The notes under the pieces are model-generated. The model ran no database searches. It had not been told where the DNA came from and saw only the letters and a program-made list of their open reading frames with translations. This document shows positions 5,168 through 11,232 of a DNA stretch of 11,232 nt, piece after piece. Within the stretch, counting starts at the first letter, position 1. Every line of letters starts with the position of its first letter. Source of the stretch: JALYQB01 sp035640155 (GTDB taxonomy: Bacteria > Actinomycetota > Actinomycetes > Mycobacteriales > Pseudonocardiaceae); contig DASQWR010000143.1 of assembly GCA_035640155.1 (NCBI GenBank), positions 1 through 11,232 on the forward strand. The letters run 5' to 3'. The position numbers and the translations under genes were made by a program.

Positions 5168-6817
5168 ATGACCGGTGGCTCGGGGGTACCACCTGGAGCG
5201 TCCTCCCAGATCCGTCCCATGCTGGCATCCACCGGTCCGATGCCCGAGGAACCTGGGTGGGCGTTCGAGTTCACCTGGGACGGAATCCGGTCGTTGGCCG
5301 ACGTCCAGCCTGACCGGCTGCTTCTGCTCGGCGCGCACAGCCGCGGTATCACCGGTAGCTACCCCGAGCTTGACGTCCTCCCCACTCTGACCGAGCGGCG
5401 TCGCGTGCTGCTCGACGGCAAGATCGTGGCCCTGGACGCCTGTGGGCGGCCGAGCTTCTCGCGACTGCAGCCACGGATGAACGTGCAACGGCCCTCCGCC
5501 CGGGTGCGGCGGCAGGTGCCGGTGGCCTACTACGTGTTCGACCTGCTGCGTCTGGATGACCGCTCCACGCTGCAGCTGCCCTACCGGCAGCGACGAGAGC
5601 TGCTGGAGGAGCTCGATCTGGCCCGGGGGCCCGTGGTGCTGCCCCCCTGCTTCCTGGACGTCGAGGGGCAGGCGGTGTTGGACACCGCCGCCGAGTACGG
5701 CCTGCACGGCGTGGTCGCCAAGCGCGCCGACTCCACCTACCAGCCAGGCCGCCGCTCGCGGAGCTGGGTGGAGACAGCAGTGCGCCGCAGCCAGGAGGTG
5801 GTCATCGGTGGCTGGGTGCCGGGCAAGCGTGGCCCGGGGGATGCGCTTGGCTCCCTGCTGGTGGGCGTGCCCACCGAACGAGGCCTGCGCTACGTCGGCC
5901 AGGTCGGTGGGGGGTTGAGCTCCGCCACCCGCCATGACCTGCTGGACCTGCTGACCGCCCTGGCCCGGAGCACGAGCCCGTTCCTCGACCAGGTACCCGC
6001 GGAGACCGCCCGGGCGGCGCACTGGGTGGCTCCGGAGCTGCTGGGCGAGGTGGCATACCGGCAGTGGACCGCGCATGGCCGTCTCGCTCACCCCAGCTGG
6101 CGAGGGCTGCGACCGGGCATGCATCCCGCCGCGGTCCAGGCGCCCGTGGTGCTCGGTGCTGCTGCGGGCACCCCTGGACTCGACGAGCGGGAGGGCGCCG
6201 AGCTGGACGAAGCGCTGCGACGGGCCCGCGGTGACGTGGACGCGTTGCGGGTTCAGCTCGCCCCACATTTCCTCTACAACGCCCTGACCACGATCGCAGC
6301 TCTGGTGCGCAGCGACCCGCACCGCGCTCGGGAGCTGCTGGTCGTGTTCGCCGGTTTCACCCGCTACTGCTTCCGGTCCGCCGCCGACACCACGCTCGGC
6401 GACGAGCTCGACAACGTCGAGCGGTACCTGACGCTCGAGCAGGCCCGGCTCGACGAGCGGCTGCAGGTCACGTTGCAGGTCGCGCCCGCCGTGCTGCCGG
6501 TCGAGCTGCCGTCCCTCGTGGTGCAGCTGGTGGTGGAGAACGCGGTGCGCCGCGGCGTCGAGGCCAAGCCGGGCGGCGGCGCGGTCGTGGTCTCCGCAGT
6601 CGACGCCGACGACGACTGCGTGATCACCGTCACCGACGATGGCCCGGGTGCCGGCCCCCCGGATGAGGACCCAGCAGGCTCAGCGGTGAGCGGTCTGGCC
6701 ACCGCCGACCACCGGCTACGGACAGCGTTCGGCGACGGCTGTCGCCTCGTCGTGGATGCCGTTCCCGGGACGGGAACCACGGTGCGGATGCGAGTGCCCA
6801 AGGTTCGCTCACGATAA
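5168..6817 (+). CDS. Degenerate LigD-like ATP-dependent DNA ligase domain fused to LytS-type histidine kinase
   Basis: 549 residues from ATG 5168, chosen because GGGGGAA lies just upstream and the conserved RPMLA start of ligase domains is at residues 16-20. An in-frame GTG at 5048 is less likely. Residues 16-200 form the adenylation domain: motif I reads WAFEFTWDGIR, with Thr36 in place of the nucleotide-accepting Lys; motif III reads DGK (83-85) instead of DGE; motif IIIa is VFDLLRLD; motif IV is HGVVAKR (180-186), with His for Glu; motif V is WVETA (200-204) instead of WxKxK. Residues 207-316 match the OB-fold (EVVIGGW to HPSWRGLRP). After a linker comes a LytS-type kinase: phospho-acceptor box LAPHFLYNAL with His367, N-box VENAVRRG (456-463), DDGPG (490-494), and GTGTTV near 534-539. 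No membrane segment is seen, so it is cytoplasmic. Ligation activity is most likely lost, whereas autophosphorylation looks possible. I infer a sensor using the ligase fold to bind adenylates or DNA ends. No response regulator is adjacent. Confidence 0.88.
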   Translation: MTGGSGVPPGASSQIRPMLASTGPMPEEPGWAFEFTWDGIRSLADVQPDRLLLLGAHSRGITGSYPELDVLPTLTERRRVLLDGKIVALDACGRPSFSRLQPRMNVQRPSARVRRQVPVAYYVFDLLRLDDRSTLQLPYRQRRELLEELDLARGPVVLPPCFLDVEGQAVLDTAAEYGLHGVVAKRADSTYQPGRRSRSWVETAVRRSQEVVIGGWVPGKRGPGDALGSLLVGVPTERGLRYVGQVGGGLSSATRHDLLDLLTALARSTSPFLDQVPAETARAAHWVAPELLGEVAYRQWTAHGRLAHPSWRGLRPGMHPAAVQAPVVLGAAAGTPGLDEREGAELDEALRRARGDVDALRVQLAPHFLYNALTTIAALVRSDPHRARELLVVFAGFTRYCFRSAADTTLGDELDNVERYLTLEQARLDERLQVTLQVAPAVLPVELPSLVVQLVVENAVRRGVEAKPGGGAVVVSAVDADDDCVITVTDDGPGAGPPDEDPAGSAVSGLATADHRLRTAFGDGCRLVVDAVPGTGTTVRMRVPKVRSR

Positions 6818-6856
6818 CCACGGAAAACCGTCGGTCCGGATGGCCATGATGAGCGG

Positions 6857-7459
6857 GTGCACCCGATGCTTCCCATCCCTGGTCGGCTTCCGGAAGGGCC
6901 GGAGTGGCGCTACGAGGTGTGCTGGGACGGGATGCGGGTGCTCGCCGAGGTCACCGAGGGCACCCTGCGGCTCACCGCACGCACTGGACGGGACGTCACG
7001 GCGCACTTCCCAGAGTTCGCCGGGCTGGTGGGCCTGGTCGGCGACGGCCTGTTCGACGGGGAGGTCATCCTGCTCGACGCCGGCCTGCCGTCCTCGGCTG
7101 CGCTGGCCGACCGGATGCGCGTCACCGGCTCCCAGCGGCCGGCGCGGAAGCCCCATCAGATGCCTCGACAGATGGCGCGGCGGCGCCCGGCGGTGCTGAT
7201 GGCCTTCGACGTCCTTCGGCTCTACGGGGTGCCGCTGCTGCACCGGCCCCTGGAGGAGCGTCGGGCCACCCTCGAACGGGTCGGTGTGGGCGCTGCCGGT
7301 TGCCTCGCGCTCTCGCCGGTCTATGACGACGGCCGCGCGTTGCTTTCGGCCACCCGGAGCCAGCGCCTCGAGGGCGTGGTGGCCAAGCGGTGTGACGCGC
7401 CTTACCACCCTGGTGTTCGCGACCCCTCCTGGGTGAAGGTCGTGCACGAGCACGGGTAG
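6857..7459 (+). CDS. Stand-alone degenerate ATP-dependent DNA ligase adenylation domain
   Basis: 200 residues from GTG 6857, with ATG 6866 three codons later as an alternative. It follows the ligase-kinase fusion by 39 bp on the same strand, so it is likely in the same operon. The layout matches the adenylation domain of LigD/LigC-type ligases: HPMLPIPG (2-9), motif I YEVCWDGMR with Cys22 where the AMP-accepting Lys belongs, motif III DGEV (67-70) with Glu kept, FDVLRLYG (117-124), motif IV LEGVVAKR (171-178) intact, and motif V WVKVV (192-196) with its first Lys kept. It ends directly after motif V and lacks the OB-fold needed for the later ligation steps. It cannot act as a normal ligase. 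It appears to be a paralogue of the neighbouring ligase-like domain. The retained pocket residues suggest nucleotide binding may persist; a role as partner of the kinase fusion is inference. Confidence 0.82.
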   Translation: MHPMLPIPGRLPEGPEWRYEVCWDGMRVLAEVTEGTLRLTARTGRDVTAHFPEFAGLVGLVGDGLFDGEVILLDAGLPSSAALADRMRVTGSQRPARKPHQMPRQMARRRPAVLMAFDVLRLYGVPLLHRPLEERRATLERVGVGAAGCLALSPVYDDGRALLSATRSQRLEGVVAKRCDAPYHPGVRDPSWVKVVHEHG

Positions 7460-7508
7460 CCATGCCCTCGCGGACAGAACCTGACCGCAACAGGTCCTAC
7501 CGTTCGGC

Positions 7509-8078
7509 ATGGATATCGACTGGAACGCTGAGCTCCTCGACCAGCTCGACCGGCACTGGCACCACCAGCTGCAGCCGCGCCTGGACGGCCTGACCGACAC
7601 CGAGTACTTCTGGGAGCCGACCGACGGCTGTTGGAACGTCCGGCCGCGGGGTGAGAGCACGGCCCCGATCGCGGCGGGCTCCGGTGAATACACCATCGAC
7701 TTCGCGATCCCCGAGCCTGAACCGCCACCGGTGACCACCATCGCATGGCGGTTGGGGCACGTGATCGTTGGCGTGCTCGGAATGCGCGTGGCGAGCCACT
7801 TCGACGGACCCGCGATGGACTACCAGAACTTCCGCTATGCCGGGACTGCGGCCGAGGCGCTATCCCAGCTTGACGAGGTCTACGCCGGCTGGTGCGACGG
7901 CGTGCGCCGACTGGGGGTCGATGGGCTGGTCAAGCCCTGCGGGTCCGCGGAGGGACCGTATGCCGAGCATTCGATGGCCACGCTCGTGCTGCACATCAAC
8001 CGCGAGGTACTCCACCACGGCGCGGAGATCGCCCTGCTGCGCGACCTGTACCAACACCACGGCTCCGGCAGGGGATGA
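7509..8078 (+). CDS. DinB-like (DinB_2/DUF664-type) metal-dependent protein
   Basis: 189 residues from ATG 7509. It has the features of the DinB/YfiT four-helix bundle: an N-terminal helix (WNAELLDQLDRHWHHQL), the TEYFWEPTDGCWNVRP segment that is typical of actinobacterial members, WRLGHV with His84, and LHINREVLHHGAEIALLRDLY with His162, His169 and His170. The histidines would form the metal site. Some relatives are mycothiol- or bacillithiol-dependent transferases, but most have no known substrate and none can be named here. Only 3 bp separate its stop from the truncated VOC gene, so both were probably one transcription unit. A 49-bp gap separates it from the ligase-like gene upstream; co-transcription with that is uncertain. 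Confidence 0.85.
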   Translation: MDIDWNAELLDQLDRHWHHQLQPRLDGLTDTEYFWEPTDGCWNVRPRGESTAPIAAGSGEYTIDFAIPEPEPPPVTTIAWRLGHVIVGVLGMRVASHFDGPAMDYQNFRYAGTAAEALSQLDEVYAGWCDGVRRLGVDGLVKPCGSAEGPYAEHSMATLVLHINREVLHHGAEIALLRDLYQHHGSGRG

Positions 8079-8081
8079 CCG

Positions 8082-8183
8082 ATGAACGCCCGGTTTCAGG
8101 TGACCTTCGACGCCCGCGATCCCGCCCGGCTGGCGCAGTTCTGGGCCGGCCGCCGCGCTGGAGTGCTTCAGGGTCGCGCGTGA
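8082..8183 (+). pseudogene. 5' stub of a VOC/glyoxalase-like protein gene
   Basis: Starting at ATG 8082, the first 23 codons read as the beginning of a VOC-superfamily protein (RFQVTFDARDPARLAQFWAG, the usual first strand and helix). After FWAG the sequence no longer resembles the family and a TGA follows at 8181-8183, leaving 33 residues. Intact relatives are about 120-150 residues with paired beta-alpha-beta-beta-beta units. The break near 8149 looks like an internal deletion joining unrelated or decayed sequence. It sits 3 bp downstream of the DinB-like gene, a common pairing in actinomycetes. Confidence 0.65.
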
Positions 8184-8514
8184 GGCCCTGGGGGCGTCGC
8201 CGAGCCTCGCCCGGGTCTTCGAGGTCGTCGACCGCGGCGAAGCCGCGAGATCGGCGAGCGCCGAAACGGTCGCGCAGACGACGAGCCACGTGGAGACGGA
8301 CACGGCGTTCGGTCCTTCCGCCGGGGCCCCGCTCGATGCGAACCCGTGCGTCGCCGTCACGCGCGGCACTCCATTGTGAGGACGGCGGGTACATGTGGCG
8401 CGGCGAGCTGCGCCTCTGACCGACTATTTCTGGCTGGGGCACGATCGCCCGTACCGAGGACGAGGTGAGGGGGCTCATGGACAAGCTGCGGAACGAGGAG
8501 AAGGCGAGGGCTCG
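8184..8514. other. About 330 bp without a recognisable gene, probably remnants
   Basis: Several short open stretches exist but none has a convincing start. One frame from about 8152 to the TGA at 8377-8379 carries ECFRVAREALGASPSLARVF. Another ends GGYMWRGELRL at the TGA 8417-8419. A third encodes GTIARTEDEVRGLMDKLRN and ends in the ATGA that overlaps the cutA start. These look like pieces of deleted or decayed genes rather than one protein. I do not recognise their families. The last piece could matter for cutA by translational coupling. Confidence 0.4.
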
Positions 8515-8868
8515 ATGACCGAACCGAGCAACGCCGTCGTCGACTGCGTCGAGGTCATCATCACCGCCGACGACGCTGACTGGCTCGCCCAGTTCGCTGG
8601 CGGACTCGTGGAGGATCGCCTGGTCGCCTGCGGGCATACCAGTATCTCGATCCGCGCGATTTACCGCTGGGAGGGCCAGATCCATGACGACCCGCAGGCG
8701 CGCGTCGGCCTGCATACCCGCGCCTCGCTCGTGCCCGAGATTGTCGCCCGCGCCGACCGCGACCACCCCGACGACGTGCCCTGCGTCATCGCGTTCCCCG
8801 TCACCGCCGGCAACCCAGCCTATCTCCGTTGGGTTCACGACGAGACCCGCGAGCCAGCCATGAGCTGA
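8515..8868 (+). CDS. cutA: CutA1 divalent-ion tolerance family protein
   Basis: 117 residues from ATG 8515, with an AGGCGAGG purine run upstream and a TGA from the preceding remnant frame overlapping the start (ATGA). A longer in-frame ATG at 8395 would add 40 residues without family similarity. The sequence follows CutA1: an initial strand VVDCVEVIITADD, LVEDRLVACGHTSISIRAIYRWEGQI (the second strand, with Cys and the aromatic-rich turn), DDPQARVGLHTRASLVPEIVARADRDHPDDVPCVIAFPV and the final YLRWVHDET. CutA1 forms very stable trimers related to PII signalling proteins; its link with copper tolerance is historic and its real role is unsettled. The alpha/beta hydrolase gene converges on it from the other side, 50 bp away. 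Confidence 0.9.
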   Translation: MTEPSNAVVDCVEVIITADDADWLAQFAGGLVEDRLVACGHTSISIRAIYRWEGQIHDDPQARVGLHTRASLVPEIVARADRDHPDDVPCVIAFPVTAGNPAYLRWVHDETREPAMS

Positions 8869-8918
8869 ACGCACAGGAGGACTGAGTCGGCGAGCCATGA
8901 CGCTTCCGGCGCGTTGGG

Positions 8919-9653
8919 TTAGGCATCCGATGCCGCCCAGGTGGCCCATGTCGGCAGCGGGACCTGCAGGCCGTGGGATGCCGGTCGGCGCATCGCGTCC
9001 TCGATCACCGGGTCCGGGTCACGCAGGCCGAGCTCGCCCTCGACGAACCGCGACACCAGGCCGGACCAGTCCCGCGCCCGGCGCAGCATCGCGTGCCCGT
9101 CCCCGAGCACCTCGAACCGGCACACCCGGTCGGTGACCTCCTTCGCCCGCACCGCAAACCGGTAGGACAGCCGCGGATCGGTCATGCGCTCCCGGTCGCC
9201 ATGTGCGATGAGCACCGACCGCCCGGCCAGCTGCCGCACCGGCTCGCCCTCCCGCGTCCATGGCGCCAATGCACAGACCGCGACGACGGCCGCATCGTCG
9301 GCGACGCGCAGCGCGACCCGCCCGCCCATCGAGTGTCCGAGCAGGACGACCGGCACGCCGGGGTGGCGCTCCCGCAGCTGCGTCAGAGCCCACCGCGCAT
9401 CCTGCACCGGATGCAGCTCGGGCTCGTTCCAGCCGCGGTAGCGGTAGCGCAGCAACCGCACCGACATCCCGTGCCGGCCGTTGCGGCGGTGCAGCGACCG
9501 GGCGAACGGGTACATCCGCAGGTAGCTGAGCCGCCGCCGGCGAGCCGGGACCGCGCTGCGGGCCTGTCCCCCGTGCAGGACCAGCACGATCGAGCGCACC
9601 GGGCCGCCCTCCCCCAGCCACGGGTCCTCGATCCGGGCGGCGGTGCCCGTCAC
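8919..9653 (-). CDS. Alpha/beta hydrolase
   Basis: 244 residues from GTG 9653, chosen because it overlaps the glcF stop (GTGA) and because conserved sequence starts soon after it. A longer in-frame ATG at 9761 would run back through glcF in the wrong frame. Strand beta3 and the oxyanion region are VLVLHGG (23-29). The nucleophile elbow is GHSMGG with Ser108 (106-111). The acid is probably Asp153 in IAHGDRERMTDP, and the base is His187 in LGDGHAML. Together these complete the Ser-Asp-His triad. There is no signal peptide, so it is cytoplasmic. The substrate cannot be predicted. It is the last gene of the glycolate oxidase operon, which may point to a small ester or thioester, but that is inference. 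Confidence 0.85.
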   Translation of the reverse strand: MTGTAARIEDPWLGEGGPVRSIVLVLHGGQARSAVPARRRRLSYLRMYPFARSLHRRNGRHGMSVRLLRYRYRGWNEPELHPVQDARWALTQLRERHPGVPVVLLGHSMGGRVALRVADDAAVVAVCALAPWTREGEPVRQLAGRSVLIAHGDRERMTDPRLSYRFAVRAKEVTDRVCRFEVLGDGHAMLRRARDWSGLVSRFVEGELGLRDPDPVIEDAMRRPASHGLQVPLPTWATWAASDA

Positions 9654-11023
9654 GAGAAGAGCGGCACCCCCCGGATCGACGCGTCCAGCACGGCGACCGT
9701 GTGCGCGAGCGCGATGTCCGCGCCCTGCCGCTGGACGGCCGACGCGATCTGCATCAGGCACCCCGGGTTGGCGGTGACCAGCACCGTCGCGCCGGTGGCG
9801 AGCACGTTACGGGCCTTGCGGTGACCCAGCTCCGTGGCCGGCTCGGGATGCAGCAGGTTGTAGACACCCGCCGAGCCGCAGCAGATGTCCGGCTCCACGA
9901 TCTCCTTCAGCTCCAGCCCCGGCACGGCTCGCAGCAGCTCGCGCGGCTGGCTGCGAATGCCCTGCGCATGCCCGAGGTGGCAGGCGTCGTGGTAGGCGAC
10001 GGTGAGGTCCAGACGGTGCCGTGGCGCCACCGGCCCGAGCTCGACGAGCAGCTCCGAGACATCCCGCACCCGCTCCACGAACGATGAGGCGCGCGAGGCG
10101 TACTCGGGGTCGTCGCGCAGCACGTGCGCATACTCCTTCATCGCCGAGCCACAACCCGCAGCGTTGACCACCACGTGCTCCACGCCGGCCGCGTCGAAAG
10201 CGTCAATGGCCGCCCGGGCGAACGCCACCGACTCGTCCTCGCGGCCCATGTGCTGCGACAGCGCCCCGCAGCAGCCCTGCCCGCGGGGAATCACCACGTC
10301 ACAGCCCTCCGCCGCGAGCACCCGCGCGGTGGCGGCGTTGACGTCGGGGAAGAACGCGTCCTGCACGCACCCGGTGAGCATCCCGACCACGGCGCGCCGG
10401 GTCCCGGAGGCCGGCACCCGCGCCGGAAGCTTCTCCCGCCGGGTCAGCCTGGGCGCGAGCGACTCCATCACCTTCAGCGTCGGGGAGAGCCGGTCGAACA
10501 GCCCCGATCGGCGCAGCAGCCGGCCGAGCCCGGTGCGCTGGTAGAGGGCCAGCGGACCGCGCAGCAGCCGCAGCCGCTTCGGGTACGGGAACACCGCGAA
10601 GATCGCGTTGCGCAGCGCGGCGTCACCGCGGCTGCGCTCGTGCCGGCGCTCCACCTGGGCGCGGGTGTCGGTGAGCAGCTTGTCGTACTGCACGCCGGAC
10701 GGGCAGGAGCTCACGCACGCCATGCAGCCCAGGCACGCGTCGAAGTGGGAGACCATCGAGCCGGACATCGGCTCGCCCTCGAGCCCGGTCTTCATCAGGT
10801 GGATGCGTCCGCGCGGGGAGTCCATCTCCTCGCCCCACAGCAGGTAGGTCGGGCACGTGGGCAGGCAGAACCCGCAGTGCACGCAGTCCCCGACCAGGGC
10901 TGCATCCGGCGGGTGGTGCTCATCGAAAGCGCTGTACGCGCCTCCATGGGGTGCGCGGGCGACGTCCGCCGCGCCCGGGGTGCCCTCCGTGCCCGCCATG
11001 CCGGAGCTCAGGTGCTCGCTCAT
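9650..11023 (-). CDS. glcF: Glycolate oxidase iron-sulfur subunit
   Basis: 457 residues from ATG 11023, which shares its first base region with the glcE stop (TGATG); the longer ATG at 11122 lies inside glcE. Two 4Fe-4S motifs are present: CVHCGFCLPTCP (Cys47, 50, 53, 57) and CLGCMACVSSCP (Cys97, 100, 103, 107). Two cysteine-rich CCG domains follow: CVQDAFF...GQGCCG ending at 251-253, and YHDACHLGHAQG...DICCGSAG with CCG at 381-383. Length and domain order match GlcF/LutA-type proteins. With GlcD and GlcE it oxidises glycolate to glyoxylate and passes electrons towards the membrane quinone pool. A related lactate or other 2-hydroxyacid dehydrogenase is the alternative, but adjacency to a short FAD-subunit C-terminus fits GlcEF. 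Confidence 0.92.
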   Translation of the reverse strand: MSEHLSSGMAGTEGTPGAADVARAPHGGAYSAFDEHHPPDAALVGDCVHCGFCLPTCPTYLLWGEEMDSPRGRIHLMKTGLEGEPMSGSMVSHFDACLGCMACVSSCPSGVQYDKLLTDTRAQVERRHERSRGDAALRNAIFAVFPYPKRLRLLRGPLALYQRTGLGRLLRRSGLFDRLSPTLKVMESLAPRLTRREKLPARVPASGTRRAVVGMLTGCVQDAFFPDVNAATARVLAAEGCDVVIPRGQGCCGALSQHMGREDESVAFARAAIDAFDAAGVEHVVVNAAGCGSAMKEYAHVLRDDPEYASRASSFVERVRDVSELLVELGPVAPRHRLDLTVAYHDACHLGHAQGIRSQPRELLRAVPGLELKEIVEPDICCGSAGVYNLLHPEPATELGHRKARNVLATGATVLVTANPGCLMQIASAVQRQGADIALAHTVAVLDASIRGVPLFS

Positions 11024-11232
11024 CAGATGCCTCCCACGAACCGTCCCGGCGACAGCCGGTGCTCCGGGTCGAACTGGTCCTTGAGCCTGCGCATCAGCGC
11101 CAGCGCGGGCACCGGACCCCACACGTCGAGCCCGGCCTTGACCTCGGGTGGTGCGCAGCGCAACACCGCGCTGCCACCGTGCGCGGCCGCCAGCCGGCGC
11201 AACGCGTCCAGGTCCGCCGCGACCGCGGCGGT
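11023..11232 (-). CDS. glcE: Glycolate oxidase FAD-binding subunit, C-terminal 69 residues
   Basis: Partial gene running off the right edge. The minus-strand frame ending in TGA at 11025-11023 reads AADLDALRRLAAAHGGSAVLR, then VWGPVPALALMRRLKDQFDP and EHRLSPGRFVGGI at the end. The DPxxRLSPGRFVGGI tail is the hallmark C-terminus of the GlcE FAD-binding/oxidase subunit (FAD-linked oxidase C-terminal domain). The N-terminal PCMH-type FAD domain and any glcD gene would lie to the right. Its stop overlaps the glcF start, so the subunits are translationally coupled. Confidence 0.88.
   Translation of the reverse strand, partial: TAAVAADLDALRRLAAAHGGSAVLRCAPPEVKAGLDVWGPVPALALMRRLKDQFDPEHRLSPGRFVGGI

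Noticed and set aside
4886..6322. Long minus-strand frame of 478 codons
   Set aside because: It lies opposite the ligase-kinase gene, has low-complexity His/Gln/Gly/Pro composition and no family features; it is a shadow of high-GC coding.
7480..7495. ACCTG...CAGGT hairpin after the second ligase-like gene as a terminator
   Set aside because: The stem is only 5 bp and no T-run follows.
6809..7741. Minus-strand frame of 310 codons
   Set aside because: It runs antisense to the second ligase-like gene and the DinB-like gene with no recognisable domain.
7860..8369. Minus-strand 169-codon frame over the gene-poor stretch
   Set aside because: It mostly lies opposite the DinB-like gene, shows no family features, and its composition fits an antisense shadow.
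1..11232. CRISPR array, rRNA, insertion sequence or transposase
   Set aside because: No regularly spaced repeats, no ribosomal RNA and no transposase-like frame were seen on either strand.

Overview
The window is a very GC-rich stretch of DNA with strong G/C preference at third codon positions, GTG starts, TGATG/ATGA gene overlaps and actinobacterial-type gene families. It most likely comes from an actinomycete chromosome; the gene set would fit Pseudonocardiaceae, but that is inference and no lineage marker is present.

Region 1 (1-2747) is the right end of an integrative element of the AICE/pSAM2 type. It holds the C-terminal part of an FtsK/TraSA-like DNA translocase, a 54-residue protein with two membrane segments, a small excisionase-like helix-turn-helix protein and a tyrosine integrase. 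The integrase points at the 3' end of a tRNA-Pro(UGG) gene, the expected attachment site. Its reading frame is broken by two apparent single-base losses, so the element may be stranded, or the sequence may contain errors. The other end of the element lies left of the window.

Region 2 (2850-5006) holds tRNA-Gly(UCC) on the plus strand. Facing it is a two-gene minus-strand unit: an N-terminally truncated, frameshifted TrkA/RCK-type potassium channel protein, translationally coupled to a PrmC-related methyltransferase (NAPY variant). The methyltransferase frame runs into the antisense strand of tRNA-Gly before it stops.

Region 3 (5168-7459) is the most unusual part. A 549-residue protein joins a complete LigD-like ATP-dependent DNA ligase module (adenylation domain plus OB-fold) to a LytS-type histidine kinase core. 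The ligase part has lost the nucleotide-accepting lysine (Thr36) and other catalytic residues, while the kinase motifs look intact. Thirty-nine bases downstream is a second, stand-alone ligase adenylation domain with Cys22 in place of the same lysine and no OB-fold. Together they look like a repurposed DNA-ligase fold used for sensing or signalling, possibly an undescribed two-gene system.

Region 4 (7509-8868) has a DinB-like protein, a 33-codon stub of a VOC/glyoxalase-like gene followed by about 330 bp without a recognisable gene, and cutA.

Region 5 (8919-11232, minus strand) is a tightly overlapping operon. It contains the end of glcE, glcF (glycolate oxidase FAD and iron-sulfur subunits) and an alpha/beta hydrolase, and it converges on cutA.
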